Shown one piece after another: positions 11,721-23,531 of a stretch of DNA of 64,000 bases. Each line of letters starts with the position of its first letter. The stretch's first letter is position 1. The notes under the pieces were generated by a model that saw nothing but the letters and a program-made list of their open reading frames with translations, ran no database searches and was not told the DNA's origin. Made by a program: the position numbers and the translations under genes. The DNA is from Hyposmocoma kahamanoa (Eukaryota; Arthropoda; Insecta; Lepidoptera; Cosmopterigidae), in assembly GCF_003589595.1 (NCBI RefSeq), contig NW_020653855.1:2065441-2129440 (forward strand). The letters are read 5' to 3'.

Positions 11721-11843
11721 ATGACTAAATGTGCGGTAAATGAGTGTAAAAATACGTCAGACAAACATAAAATAGATACTAACATCACATTCCACAAGGA
11801 AGTAGCGCGTTTCGACTTGTATTTTTATATAAATATTCACTAA
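11721..11843 (+). pseudogene. THAP-domain N-terminal fragment
   Basis: This 40-codon frame starts MTKCAVNECKN and continues ITFHK, the start of a C2CH THAP zinc finger (C-x4-C, then the FH turn). The second Cys/His pair is absent. THAP domains open P-element-like transposases as well as host proteins; its repeat-rich surroundings suggest a transposase remnant. Confidence 0.5.
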
Positions 11844-12084
11844 AACCGAAAATTAACCTACTACTAAAACTAGCCTACATGAATTTGATTTTTGCAACCA
11901 CAGAACAATAAATACATTTTTTTTTCTTAATTTATTGCTGGCCATGGAAACAAAGACCTTCAGCCGAAAACGTAAAAGTTATAAATATATTTCTGTAAAT
12001 ATGGCCACCACAAAGAGGATAGGCAATTTGAGGCGGCGTGCTTGGATTGACTCGGGATTCCTTAAAACGGGCCGATACGGGTAT

Positions 12085-12460
12085 TTTAGTTCGAGATTCG
12101 TATAATTTCGCGTTTTAATCTTCGATTAAGGCACAATAACACTATCCTATTCCACTTTAAACTAGATTTCACAAAATAATTGAAAGTCAAAATAAAAACG
12201 ACACTTTTCCCTCCAAAAGGCTCAGAGCGAATCCACACTATAAATACAGTAGAAGTGGTGGTGCCAACGTGATGAACCTGATTCCTACTATGTCTTTCTA
12301 ATTTGTGAGTTAAATCAGCTATTGTTCCGGTTAGAAATGTCAAAAGTTTCCAGTCGGCCAGTTGTGAATCGCAATTATGTGGCTCGACTCGGAAAAGACG
12401 CAGTTTCCTATCGGGAGAAGCAATCAAAATCAAGCTGCTGGTCTCGAAACACCTACTTGA
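12085..12460 (-). repeat. dispersed repeat family G copy
   Basis: On the minus strand it contains CGATAGGAAACTGCG, GACATTTCTAACCGG and AACAATAGCTGATTTAAC. Related copies are at 18390-18610, 28010-28260 and 50275-50525. The reading frame across it is repeat-derived. Confidence 0.6.
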
Positions 12461-13274
12461 GCTCAGTCCGCCGTTTTAGATTTGTTATGGTTCTCTAAAA
12501 TCGTAGAAAAATGCATTATCGTGCTATTTTGGAGAAATTCAGATGTTAATTGCTCTAAATGATTATCACTAGTATCAGGTTTCTTACCACGGTATGACTT
12601 CTTTTTATTTTCCCGATATTTCGGAACGGTTGCACGCTCCATGGTCACGGGTTAATTGCTCTGTTCGTAACCGCAAGAAGACGTTTAGTAAAATTTCAAT
12701 ATAAAAACAAAACGTCGTAACTTGCAATAAAGGTACTTTCAACGATATAGCGACTGGGTAAACTTTAAATTATATTAACAATTTTTAAATTAAAGACTAT
12801 GAGCAATCATTATCAAGATTTCGTAGTGTTTTATTATTTGTTTGTGCGCGATTTGGCGATAGCGGTTCCGATAGTACTTAATCGCGTCTTAAGGAAGAGT
12901 GGAATTCCATTGTTTTTTTTTCTTCCGTGGTAAGAAACCGACGTTCCGAGTTTCCCTACTAGGTCTTATCTCTACCGTGGTAGTCATTGAACTAAGGGAG
13001 ACGTACGTATTGGATACGTGCAAAATACTGGATACTTCGCTATAAAGAAAACTAAACAACACCATCTTTATTTAAGAAGTAGAACTACTTTGTACGTTAC
13101 CAATATTTTGCTAGTTGTCTGCGCCATTTTTGCCTTCAGTGCGCTGTCAACATTCAAAGTGTATTTTTCCGTTCGACGATTTTTTCAGATCTTGACTTCA
13201 AAGCTCTGTTAAAGTACTGTAAGTGATATTATATTTTGTGAAAGTGTTATATACTAGCCAGGCGCATAGTTAGG

Positions 13275-13427
13275 GTCGTATTCCAGAACTCTACTCAATG
13301 CTCAAGTCAGGACTTGAGTATTGCAGTGAGCACTGAAAATCATCAGTCGTATTTCCAGTGCTTGAAATCATACTCAAGTCTGCTCAAATCCTGACTTGAG
13401 CATTGAGTACAGTTCGAATACAGAACG
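13275..13427. mobile_element. 153-bp foldback element
   Basis: Its arms contain TACTCAATGCTCAAGTCAGG and its complement CCTGACTTGAGCATTGAGTA; imperfect pairing extends outward to GTATTCCAGAACT / AGTTCGAATAC. No coding content. Confidence 0.65.
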
Positions 13428-14074
13428 TAACGCATTTTAGCGATAATTGCGCAGGGTGGAATTTTCGTAACCGACTGTTGTACCAGTAGCTAGTTACCTC
13501 AATATTGAATACCTAGGTTTTCACAATACTAGATATTCGATATTGGGGTACCTACATCATTGATTGTATTGTGTCTTTGATATTCAAAAGTTTAATTATT
13601 TGTTTAGATGGGAGATCATTAAAAAAGATGACCGTTTAAATTTTGTGCCTACCGCTTTCGCAAATTTAAAATGATCATTTAAATACATGTCCTGGTTAAT
13701 ATCGTTTACACTATCCTGGATATCCAATATTGAATAGTATACCCTGTACTGGATATTCATTATTAGGGTACATGTGAAAACATTGTTGAGTTTTTAATAT
13801 TATATCAGTGTTTTTTTCGAATGTTCAAAAAGTATCCGATATTTGGTACGTGTCCCTTATCAACAAATGGTATCAAATTTCTGATGTCCAACCACCGTAG
13901 TCTTTTTTCATAATATTGCCTGCCTTGCCGGCAACTCTTTTGTTTTGTTTAGGATTAGCGCCACCTATCCATATTAGGAAGCGTTAATTTATAAATTAGT
14001 TCTTTTTTTATAATATCAAGTGACGGGACGAACAATGTCGCGCGCCTGATTGTAAGCTACACGCCTGTCCATTA

Positions 14075-14985
14075 GGCGATTAACACACTACACCGCGTAC
14101 CGCGACAGTGCGCGTGACGCGGAATGACGCGCGCGGTAGCGCAGATCTGCGGCAACGCGCGGTTTAATCTGCGCCAGCGGTCTAGCGGCCCCGCGTCACT
14201 TAAAGTACTCACTTCGCCGTAGTGATTGTACTTGTAGCTAAGATCCTTCTTTGATAAGAATGGTTATTAATATAGAACTCATTCAGGACACTGCAGTTAT
14301 AATATCTATTTGGTTTTTGAACCGACTTCAAAAAAGGAGGATGTTCTCAATTCGACTGCATGTTCTTTTTTTTGTATGTATGTTACGCGATAACTCCGGT
14401 ATTTGTGAACTGATTTTCATGATTCTTTTTTGTTGGAAAGAGGGTACTTGCATAGTGGTCCCATTTCATTTTGAAGAAAATCATCCACCTCAAAGGGTGG
14501 CTGTTCACGCATGAAGATTCATTTTTATAAATAGCGCCTAACTTTAATTTAGGAGCAATTATTTTAATGGTTGATTTTGCTATTTCTCCCATTCAAGGCA
14601 TTTTTCTCTCAATATACTTTGAGTAGTGAGAACCGATTATTATTATCTCCAGTGTCAAGTCCTGTATACTTATGAACTAGGGGATATTTCAATAAAACTT
14701 AGCAAATAGACGTAATTCCACGTACTTTTGAGGTCGGTTTTTTTTAGTACTCTGTACTGAGATTATGTTATATTTACTCAAATAAAAAGCCACCGAAGAT
14801 AACATTCAACTTCATTGCAAAGATTTAAGAAAATATGAAGATATTTTTTTCTCTACACACGATGTCAACTGAATCCTTTGATTATTTGTTAGGGAAAATC
14901 CAAAGAACAATTACTGGAATAAACACAAATAATGACGACACAAACTGAGGCAATTCAGTCAGTCAGTACAACGTTAACGTTAACA
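14075..14985. mobile_element. GC-rich MITE, copy 1, right end lost
   Basis: It begins GGCGATTAACACACTAC after TTA and shares a long body with the complete copy at 37440-38085 (CGGTCTAGCGGCCCCGCG, GATAACATTCAACTTCATT). It is itself interrupted by another MITE at 14320-14742. Its right end is not intact. Confidence 0.65.
14320..14742 (+). mobile_element. ACCGACTTCAAAAA-type MITE nested in the GC-rich MITE
   Basis: The ends GAACCGACTTCAAAAAAGG and TTTTGAGGTCGGTTTT are inverted repeats. The uninterrupted copy at 37440-38085 shows what sequence was split. The two short reading frames inside (near 14251-14592) are not genes. Confidence 0.65.
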
Positions 14986-15977
14986 CTGCGCCCGTCACCT
15001 TGAGACATAAGTTGACAAGTCCCATGTGCCTGTAATTTCACCAGCACCCTTACCCTTCAAAACCGGAACTCATTAATGCTGACATTACTGCTTGGCGGCA
15101 GAAATAGGTAGATAAGGTGGCAGTATTAATATATAATAACTCTTTCACAAAGAGCTCTACTGCTAGTGATACGAAGTCACATAAAATTTACCGAAACAGA
15201 TGATATTATCTCGTAATCCGATTCATCAAAAACAATGTACCTATATCTACAATATTGTTAAGATAAGCTTTCAATTGATTAGATAAGTACGTACGGTTTC
15301 AATGTGAAGTATGAAGTGTGTGAAACGCATTCAGTAATAATAATACTTAAATTATAGTAAAAAAAACCCCGTTACAAAGCAGAGTACTCCTAAAGGTTAA
15401 TAAATTCCAGTGTTGCCAAGGCTCTACAAGCGAAAATTACATTTAGTTACCTTACCTTTTTGCTGTAAATGTTACATTTTACAAGTTTCTTTTAATTAAA
15501 AATTCTAACTGAACAAAATATACTCCCGGACACATAATTCCTGCTACCTCGCATTTTTGTCGTAAAGGGCTAGTATACGAATATAGTGTCACCATCGAAG
15601 AAAAAGTTTTCCCCCGGTTTTGCAATTCCAAATTCCCGATAACGACTTATGGAAAAGACGTTTAGTATACTGGCTTCAAAATTGCATAATAGTTTTTGAT
15701 CAATCAAACATTGTTTAGCTCAGGGCACTTAATATTGAAAATGCGTGGTGGCTCGAATTACATGTCCGGAAGTGTATAATATACGACTAAACCCTAAAAA
15801 TAAAAACAGTAAGTATGCTCAAGAAAAATCAAAATAATTCATTATTGTTTAATTTTTGCTTGTTCGTAAATTATTTTGAATTTGCAATAACAAACATACT
15901 TAGCTGAATTTAAAAAATCTGTACTTTCTCAAAAGTTACGAAAAATGATTAACAACAAACCATTTTTTATGATAAGT

Positions 15978-16118
15978 ACCTACCAAGTGAAAGGACGAAC
16001 ATGACATGGGCCTGGTAGTAAGGGACACGCCTGTCCATAGCAGTTGCAGTGCTACATAAAGCTTTATATCGCAAATATTTGCGGCACTGCCTTACAGCCA
16101 CCACCCTGAGACATAAGT
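15978..16118 (-). repeat. repeat family F fragment
   Basis: AAGGACGAACATGACATGGGC to ACCACCCTGAGACATAAG matches the family but stops at about 16118, where a different repeat (TCGTCCACTAACTAAC, compare 30918) begins. Confidence 0.6.
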
Positions 16119-16346
16119 CCTGTCGTCCACTAACTAACATGTGGCTTATTGAGAAATGGTCAAATATGCGATTTTAAATAGCAAAAAAAGATCACAAAAT
16201 TCTCTTATAAAAACAGTTAAAATTAATTAACAGGTTCGACTTATCGGAACTTACCCTAACGATGCATAGCTGAAATGTCATTAAACAATTTCAACGTGAG
16301 GCGCACTATAAGTTTCCGGAATGAATAGAAAAAAATACTATAAATG

Positions 16347-16574
16347 CATTGACTTACAAATAAATGGACGACGGGTCTAGTACAAAAACCACGAAAAAAA
16401 TGTCCCAAGTCAACCTATTCGAAATTTAAATTGTAATGTCATCGCAGTATCGCGCTGTCCGTAGAACAAATGAAGACTAAAGCGGAGTTTGGCGCTCTGT
16501 ATACGATTTTAGCGCCTTACAAGTGCGGACACTTTTTAGCGCGGACCCGACGTCCATATAATTGTAAGTCAATG
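16347..16574 (+). mobile_element. P/hAT-like MITE, copy 2, with 8-bp TSD
   Basis: CATTGACTTAC and GTAAGTCAATG ends, 228 bp, flanked by exact TATAAATG (16339-16346 and 16575-16582). It lies directly beside the mariner remnant. Confidence 0.88.
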
Positions 16575-16576
16575 TA

Positions 16577-17085
16577 TAAATGGTCAGAAATGAATTTATT
16601 GTTTCTAAAAATATTCTCCATTAGCGTTAATGCACGTTTTCATACGAATGAACCAACTTTGAAAACATTTATGCCACTCCTCCGTGATACTCTCTGAAAC
16701 ATATTTTTCATACTCTTCGACAGCCTATTCAGGTGACGAAAATCGTTGAACGCGTAACTGGTTCTTAATTTTTGGAAATAAATAAAAGTCACAAGGTCCA
16801 GGTCGGGACTGTACGCGGTAATGGCTCGTAAGGTCAATTTTGTTCACCTTCAAAAATTCATTTGTCTGTCTGGCCGTGTGAGCCTTAGTCAAATTGTGTG
16901 GGATCCACCGAGGGCACAGCTGTTTCACACCCAAATGTTTGTGTAGTATTAATTGTATTTGACTCATGCCTATGCCTAAAGATGCCCGAATCCTATGGTA
17001 TGTCACATGCCTGTCTGTTTTGATCATACGGCGCACAGCATCGATGTTTTTGTTGTTTACAGCAGTGCACGGGCGACCTTCACTA
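16577..17085 (-). pseudogene. mariner transposase remnant
   Basis: On the minus strand the fragment GRPCTAVNNKNIDAVRRM, then YHRIRASLGIGMSQIQLILH and LCPRWIPHNLT, is the helix-turn-helix and linker region of a mariner transposase. It jumps directly to RPGPCDFYLFPKIKNQLR and a C-terminal helix near 16640 in a second frame. The middle of the catalytic domain is missing and the frame is broken, so it cannot make active enzyme. In intact elements this domain carries the cut-and-paste DDD triad; the D near PGPCD would correspond to the third Asp region. Confidence 0.8.
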
Positions 17086-17149
17086 AATTTTACGAATTAT
17101 ATAATATATATAATATATAATTATATATATAATAGTAGTTTCTGAGTGT

Positions 17150-17245
17150 TTCTTCTGAGTGTTCGATCTTTGTATTAATAATTATAACAAACTAGTGGAG
17201 TAATTTCACAAAAAATAATTGAATATCAATTCAATAAAAATTTAA
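17150..17245 (+). repeat. SINE family A tail only
   Basis: CTGAGTGTTCGATCTTTG, then AACAAACTAGTGGAG and the AT-rich tail to TTTAATTAA. No tRNA head is present. Upstream (17098-17137) is an irregular AT repeat. Confidence 0.7.
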
Positions 17246-18389
17246 TTAATACAAGATTTTATTTAAAATAATAACAGATTTCCATATTACATTCTGGTTT
17301 TAACTTTCATTCGATAACTGTGTTCTGAATGACGTTTGTAGCCTTTGCCGGTCGAGAAGCTCGAGTAATCGTACGTGTGACGTCATTTCGACGTGTGACG
17401 ACAGTTTGACGTTCGATTTGGTCATCGTGAATAAAAATTAAAAGAAATCGTACCATATGTAATCGAATCGGTCGACAACAGAATTATCGTAAGGTTCTGA
17501 ATTGACCTGCTGGGCTCCATCCTGCTAATTTTAAATCATCTCAGTTGTGTGTCGTTAGAGTGTCAAATGGTAGGATTTTTGCCTTTACAATTCTTTTGAT
17601 ATTCGACTCTTCAATGTGAAGTCGATGGCGTCTACATATATGTTAATACATTTGATTTTAAGACTAAATTGCTGAATAAACGAGATAAATATATTTTCTC
17701 AAACATGTACGGAAATGTTTGCAGTACTATCCAATAACGAACACGGAAAGTTTGTAATTGGACTGTGCGATTTCTTCCCGGCCAAGGCCTGCAAAGTGTC
17801 CTCTTCTCTAAACTTTTAAATCTACTTACTAAACATGAACTATGTAAACAGGCAAAAGAAAAACTAATTCAGCCAACTGTCCAGTGTTCATAATTGCGAG
17901 AATTAAAAATACCTATGCCGCTTACTTAAAAAAAAGAAAATGGCGGTAACACTTAAACCGAAATGTTTTGAAATTCTTTTTTTATTTTGGTCGCGAAAAT
18001 GAGTGCTAGTTCAAATATATCATCAGAAGTTCAGCAGACAAGGGAAAAACAATAACATTTTCTTTTAACTATTGTCGTAACATGTCAAATATTACTTTCA
18101 ATATTTCTTTTTTACTTTTTTTATTAAACATCTCCCTCTCTTTAGTCTTTTATTATTTCCTCACATTGTTTGAGAAAAATTCTATACATGTGTCGGCGGG
18201 AACGGGGATTGCTTGACTAGTATTATTAGAAGGCGTCTCATGGCGCTCGTCTTTGTAACTCGTACTCGTCCAGTATTCTATTATATTAATGATAGAATTT
18301 ATGAATGCCATCACTGCCACTTCACACACACGATGGAGTCTCAATTAAATTTATAATTACCAGTAGTTTCAAAATTGGCAGACTTTGGC

Positions 18390-18610
18390 AGCTTGATTTT
18401 CATTGCCTCTCCCGATTGGAAATTGCGTGTTTTTCGAGTCGAGGCGCATAAATGCGATTCACAGCTGGCCAATCGGAAACTTTGACATTTCTAATCGGAA
18501 CAATAATTGATTTAACTCACAAATTAGAACTCGTTCAGAAACCTATCTGATTTCGAGACTACCCGCTCGGGTCGATTCCAATTTGAATCAAAATCAGGAC
18601 GCGGGACTCG
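18390..18610 (+). repeat. repeat family G copy
   Basis: GCCTCTCCCGATTGGAAATTG, ACATTTCTAATCGGAACAA and GACTACCCGCTCGGGTCG match the other three copies. Confidence 0.6.
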
Positions 18611-19030
18611 CATTTTGAAACACACACATAAACATGTTAAAGAGGTACCTAAATATAAATCTCGGAAATTGAAGGTACCTAGTCAATAGTAGTTAAATCA
18701 AAAACTAACTATTAGAAAAACCGTTGTTACATTTTAATGTCTATTTAATCACTGCCTTTTCATTTATGAAAACGATACTCATTATGACGCAATAAAGTCA
18801 GAGTTATGTAAAATACGTGCTATATCTTAATTAAAATATAAATTACGATATTCTTTCTTACTATGTATTTAGTATACGAAAGGAGCCTTTCCACACGACG
18901 TAGTATTCCATTCTTGTACGTGTGACGTATCCTGGACAGCAATTGGCGAGTATACCTTACGCCAGTTGGCACATCCTTAAATCACGAGGGCATGCATTAC
19001 AGTCACGGATGAAAAAAACAATGGAGTGTT

Positions 19031-19380
19031 AAGCCTCGATTACTATCAGAATCGATGTCGCCAAAACGTACACATTTTTAATTTAAAACACTATAAAATC
19101 TTAATATTGATTGGTCGTAGTTTCAAATTTAAAAAGAAATAACAAAACCTGTTGCCATATCGTTGAAAGTTCTGTATCCTTAGTTCCCAAAGCGGTCCAG
19201 GTGGACCCCCAGGAGTCCACGGAAGTCTCGACGGGCGTCTACGTTGGCGTGACAAAAAACAATATGGATATAATAATATGGAATATGGTAGAAATGTAGC
19301 TGCAGAATATAACAAATTCTGGATTGTTGTTTGTTGATATAATTTAAACTTTGTCGTGTTGGCATATGGTTGTATGTTCA
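19031..19380. repeat. repeat shared, inverted, with 39340-39530
   Basis: AGAATCGATGTCGCCAAAAC, GATTGGTCGTAGTTTCAAATT and AACTTTGTCGTGTTGGCATA recur in reverse order and orientation near 39355-39530. This copy is longer, with extra sequence around 19160-19310. Confidence 0.6.
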
Positions 19381-19913
19381 ATACCATCACTACCTATTAT
19401 TGCAAGTTAAAACCATTTAATATTTTATGTCGAAATTTCAGTCAATATGCTGTCATCATTCATATTCATATTCAAAACAGCACAATAAGGCATTTGTTTT
19501 AGGATTTTAGAGAATTTGCACGAAAGAATGACAACCATACCATACAAAGCGAAAATTGCGGCCCGAGCTCATTATTTGCAAGTTGCATGGTTATATAACA
19601 GGTGTTCTTATGCTAATGGTACTTGACACTAATCCTTACTTTACTAAAACATATACATTATTAAAATAAAATTAAAAACAATTCAATAAGTAAGTTCTAC
19701 ATTATTTAAATAAAATTAATAGCAAAACGATTAATAACAAAAAAAAAACTAAACTCAATTTTATGCAATATCATATATCATATAGCTCAAATAGGTATTT
19801 CAGGATATAATCGTTGGCACGCGTCAGACGCCAACTAACCACTTCTACTGTATTTATTGTTCTGTGATTACTGTGAATGCCATCGATACAACAAGAAGGA
19901 CAATAAGTACCTA

Positions 19914-20142
19914 AATAATAATAATAATAATAATAATAACACTCACACTCAACATAGCCCCGCAGTAGGGAAACCCTGTGTCGCGGGTGCCATGGACACA
20001 CACATAGACAACCACAAATTACACCCAAACTCACGAGAGAAATAAATGTAGGCCATACAAATATTTCTCCCGGCACGGGAATCGAACCTGGGACCTCTGC
20101 GTGGCAGTCGGGCATGGTAACCGTTCGGCCACGGAGGCAGTT
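19914..20142 (-). repeat. SINE family C with (AAT)n tail
   Basis: A complete copy: minus-strand head TGCCTCCGTGGCCGAACGG, B box GGTTCGATTCCCG, body ending in the start of a simple AAT/ATT repeat (19914-19938). The frames on both strands across it are repeat shadows. Confidence 0.85.
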
Positions 20143-20236
20143 CAATATTCAATTCAATTCAATAGGTATACGAAATACAAAAAAAATTGTTTTCTACTCC
20201 TGTACTTTAATCTGTCAATTATAAGTCCATAAACCA

Positions 20237-20284
20237 AAAACTAAAAAGAGCGCTTTTATATCTTATAAGCGCTCTTTTTAGTTT
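20237..20284. repeat. short AT/GC hairpin
   Basis: AACTAAAAAGAGCGCTT pairs with AAGCGCTCTTTTTAGTT across a loop of about 10 bases. It sits just left of a P/hAT-like MITE. Function unknown. Confidence 0.6.
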
Positions 20285-20343
20285 AGAATAAAAATTCTAT
20301 TGTCAATGGTACTCGCCACGGAGCTGAAAAATTTCATTGAAGA

Positions 20344-20629
20344 CATTGACTTACAATTATATGGACGTCGGGTCCGCGCTAAAAAGTGTCCGAACTTATA
20401 GGGCGTTAAAATCGTATACAGAGCGTCATTCACGCTTTAGTCTTCGTTTGTTCGACTGACAGCGAAGCAAGCAAAATTAGACAGTACTGCGATGACATTA
20501 CAATTTAAATTCAACGTTTTAGCTTTTTCATATTCCTTTACATGTCACTACGTTGAAATAAGTTGACTTGGGACATTTTTTTCGTGGTTTTTGTATTAGA
20601 CCCGTCGTCCATTTATTTGTAAGTCAATG
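20344..20629 (-). mobile_element. P/hAT-like MITE, copy 3, with 8-bp TSD
   Basis: 286 bp in minus orientation, flanked by exact ATTGAAGA (20336-20343 and 20630-20637). It is one of two long-form copies (the other is 55547-55832) that contain an extra block around ACAGTACTGCGATG. Confidence 0.88.
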
Positions 20630-21321
20630 ATTGAAGATCTATAGACAGACCTATACTGTATATTAGAGTACTATATACTGAACTACAATAAGTTTCATAA
20701 AATAAAATCGTATTTTTGCTAATTAAAATATCAATTAGGCCGCTACTCAAACGCTTATACTGCCTCCTGATTAGCTAAATTGGCCTAAGATGATTGTTTA
20801 ATATTTAAAGGACACTTGGCCACTTCTACTCTATCTCTTTGGTTTTTTGTTTTATAGCGTTTGGCTTTCGTCTAATTTTGAAGAGGCTGTATGGTGAAAC
20901 CTTTGTCTACCTAAATGGGTTAAAATTTATTTTTAAAAAATTACATCAACTTTTCATACAACTTCTTTTATAGGTACTTGTCACTTTGGATCCCAGCCTT
21001 TTAGAGGACGTCATTGATCTGGTCAATGTCAGTCCTTCTGAGACGTCCTCTTAAAACCTCTACGTTCGCATTATAAATCTGTAAGAGCCATAAGTTGTGC
21101 AGACGTTCTGTAGTGAATCGATTTAAACGCGTGCAATCATCGCTTTGCAAGCATGAAGCCTATACACACCACTGGAGTTTGCATTTAGAATTTCATATAG
21201 CTGCTTCCTTTCAAAAATTAACTGAAACTAACTAATAAAACTAAAATTAAAAGTAATTCTTATCAAAATGCGCGATACATGCGCGTATACACGCAGATGA
21301 CACCCGCGTGTAAAATACGCC

Positions 21322-21775
21322 GTGTACATAGGCTCTAATTCTTCTTACATCCATCCGCTCTACATGCCCAAACCACCTGAACATTCCTTTCTCTATTCTA
21401 GTCACCACATCCTCTTTCAAGTCACATCTTTCACGTATTATTGTATTCTTCACTCTATCATTCAACTTTATACCACAAAATTTCCTCAAAGATCACATCT
21501 CCACTCCTTAATTCTACTTTCATGCTTCTTCTGCCATACCCAACTCTCACTACCAAATGTCAGTGTGGGAACCAGCAAAGCATTGTGTATGGACATGTGT
21601 GTTTTTTGTGATAAGATGTTGCTTACCATTAAACCATTTATGGCTACATTTACTGCGTATCCCTGTCGTACACTTCTTTTAATATCCTCATCAAACTTTC
21701 CATATCTTGTAAACACACTACCCGGATACACATCCATTCCACAAACTTTTATGAGATGTATTCTAACATAAAATC
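21322..21775 (-). pseudogene. non-LTR retrotransposon reverse transcriptase C-terminus (remnant)
   Basis: Minus-strand frames read YPGSVFTRYGKFDEDI, VPTLTFGSESWVW and, after a frame break near 21488, KLNDRVKNTIIRERC and GMFRWFGHVERMD. This is the thumb/C-terminal part of an endonuclease-type non-LTR reverse transcriptase. The break and the missing N-terminal parts show it is dead. Confidence 0.75.
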
Positions 21776-21814
21776 ATAAAATCATCAAAATACAAAATAA
21801 CATATTTTGACTTC

Positions 21815-21900
21815 ATAGGTTTCTTACCACGATATGATTTCTTTTTATTTTCCCGATATTAAGGAACGATTACACGCTCCATGGTCACGGGTTGATTGGC
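21815..21900. repeat. short repeat shared with 12590-12660
   Basis: TTCTTACCACGATATGATTTC, TTTTATTTTCCCGATAT and GCTCCATGGTCACGGGTT recur closely at about 12585-12655. Non-coding; lies 270 bp past the end of agp-like gene A. Confidence 0.55.
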
Positions 21901-22168
21901 CAGCGGCAATATCGGGAAATGTAAAATATCATTTTATTTTGATATATTGCTTGATATGACAGAAAAATATCTTATAGAGGTTACTTATTATCCCAAAAAA
22001 AAACACAATTTAAGAAACGTACCAATCGTCGTTATCGTTAACTCATTTATACATCCCACTGCTGGCCACGGGTCTATGATAAATAAACAACGAATTGCGC
22101 TTTCCAAGTTATTATTACCAATAAATTACAATATAAGTTTCACAAATTCATTCAACATAAAATATTCT

Positions 22169-23347
22169 TTATAATAAATACATTTTTTCTAAGATTTTCA
22201 TGAACTCCGCAAATGAATAGTGACCTTGTTTATTACCCTTAGCATCTTTCAACTTTAAATAAACTTTATGAATAGAATTGTCCTTTGTTATTCTGCCTCC
22301 ATTTCGAATTTGTTCCGTTGATAGATAAAGATATTTTATTTTCAAATAATAATCTTTGCCATTGTACCATTTTTCAAAAACAACTTTACCCCCAATTGGA
22401 AACTTTTCGTTTTGACCTACTAAATCATAAGGCTTAACACCTATAGCTGTTAAAACAGAATTTATATTCGAATCGTGACCGATTAATAACGTGAACTTAT
22501 ATTTTTCCTCCAAGAAAACCTGTTTAATGTAGTTCAATAACGGTCTCGCGACGTTTTTAGCTATCGTTGGACTACCAAAGCGTATATTTTGATTCTCCCG
22601 TGTCACCTTTGCCAGTAGTTTCCAGTCTTTCGGCTGCATTAGCCCCCATCCAATTTTCGACAAGTTTTCTCCTTCGTAGTAGGCCATTAGCAGTGCATCA
22701 GCGACCTCGTTCCCAATTTTAAAACGTCTCATGACATTTGGTTCGTCTCCGTATATCAGAGTAACGTTATCATTTTCTTCTGTCAAATCACATAAGTTAT
22801 TAATTTTGCATAAATCTGAGGTTTTGATATCCAGAATCGTATTCAATCTCATGTAAGCGTCTTGAAGATCCAACTCGTCCAATTTCTCTTGCATTTCTTC
22901 GCGCGCTATAGTTTGAAAACTCTCCGTATCATTTAGTACGATTGGATGAAAAACTGGATCAGTTGTTACATTAGATTTATAATTAACTGTTATATTACAA
23001 TGTTTAAAAGCACTTCTAATGAAATGCTCTGCTGTCTTTCTTGTTCTTTGATAAGCATTAGCATATACGTGTACTAAAGTATCGTCGGGACACTCATTTG
23101 TTAGCAACTTTTCTTTCCTCAAATATTCCGAAAAGTGTTCACCCAAATATTCCTCTAACAAAGCGCCTTTGGTGGTTAAAAATCCGTTCTCTTGAATCCA
23201 TTTGAGTGGCTCTTTTGAAGTGTAAATTTTTAAATTTACTAGAGGAGTTCTTATATTATGCCTTCCTAGAACTAGCACTTGTTTTAGTTGGTCACCTGAT
23301 ACACAATGCGCAATTACCATGATGAAGAATAATATTTTTGCCGGCAT
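22169..23347 (-). CDS. agp: Agp-like glucose-1-phosphatase paralogue A (horizontally acquired family)
   Basis: Single exon, 392 residues. The start MPAKILFF (ATG at 23347) gives a signal peptide ending near residue 18 (HCVSG), as in B-D. An in-frame ATG at 23497 would add 50 residues, but it lies upstream of the predicted initiator and hides the signal peptide, so it was not used. Motifs: R29-H30-N31 with IRTPL (phosphohistidine nucleophile), QRTRKTAEHF at 100-109, DP at 130-131, H291-D292 in GHDSNI (acid dyad) and PIGGK at 317-321. Cysteine pairs 86/117 and 180/186 are kept; the C-terminal pair is gone (A and Y instead). Sequons at N118, 126, 139, 194 and 228 suggest a glycosylated secreted protein. 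The whole length follows bacterial periplasmic Agp, which cleaves glucose-1-phosphate and some inositol phosphates. Substrate here is inferred. Nearest relative by eye is B. Confidence 0.95.
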   Translation of the reverse strand: MPAKILFFIMVIAHCVSGDQLKQVLVLGRHNIRTPLVNLKIYTSKEPLKWIQENGFLTTKGALLEEYLGEHFSEYLRKEKLLTNECPDDTLVHVYANAYQRTRKTAEHFIRSAFKHCNITVNYKSNVTTDPVFHPIVLNDTESFQTIAREEMQEKLDELDLQDAYMRLNTILDIKTSDLCKINNLCDLTEENDNVTLIYGDEPNVMRRFKIGNEVADALLMAYYEGENLSKIGWGLMQPKDWKLLAKVTRENQNIRFGSPTIAKNVARPLLNYIKQVFLEEKYKFTLLIGHDSNINSVLTAIGVKPYDLVGQNEKFPIGGKVVFEKWYNGKDYYLKIKYLYLSTEQIRNGGRITKDNSIHKVYLKLKDAKGNKQGHYSFAEFMKILEKMYLL

Positions 23348-23472
23348 TATTTCAACGTTACACTTCTTTGGAAGTGCTTTGAATTTTGTAGACCGGAAAT
23401 AAATTTTCGCGAGCGTTAACCGCGCGGTATCCGTTCGGCTGTGACTACCGGTTCTCTCTGCTCGCAGCGCTT

Positions 23473-23531
23473 GACTGAGTGATAAAGAAACAGACAAATT
23501 TATTACGCTGTTAACGCTGCATATCTTATCT
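23473..23531 (-). promoter_or_regulatory. predicted core promoter of agp-like gene A
   Basis: On the minus strand ACTCAGTCAAGCGCTG carries an arthropod initiator TCAGTC (plus 23473-23478; +1 near 23476), 129 nt before the chosen ATG. Genes B and C have the same TCAGTCA(A/C)GC-like sequence at a similar place. A double GATA site (AGATAAGATA, plus 23522-23531) lies about 50 bp upstream. There is no good TATA box. Confidence 0.5.

Larger units (their letters stand above)
14009..15165 (-). repeat. repeat family F copy split by a MITE insertion
   Basis: One part of the family (GACGGGACGAAC to ACACGCCTGTCC) ends at 14074, where the GC-rich MITE begins. The rest resumes near 14988 (ACTGCGCCCGTCACC to GGCGGCAGAAATAGG). 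This shows that the F copy is older than the MITE. Confidence 0.65.
3418..22168. other. 18.7-kb gene-free interval between Vps37A and agp-like gene A
   Basis: No intact gene is recognisable. The interval is made largely of the mobile elements and repeats listed separately below. Remaining reading frames are short and AT-rich or lie inside repeats. Confidence 0.7.

Noticed and set aside
12086..12433. 115-codon minus-strand gene
   Set aside because: It overlaps a four-copy dispersed repeat and has no domain.
19771..20145. 124-codon minus-strand gene with a poly-Tyr run
   Set aside because: The Tyr run is the translated (ATT/TAT)n tail of a SINE.
23348..23497. In-frame N-terminal extension of gene A (ATG at 23497)
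   Set aside because: It lies upstream of the predicted initiator, is Ser/Arg-rich, has no counterpart in C-E and would bury the signal peptide.
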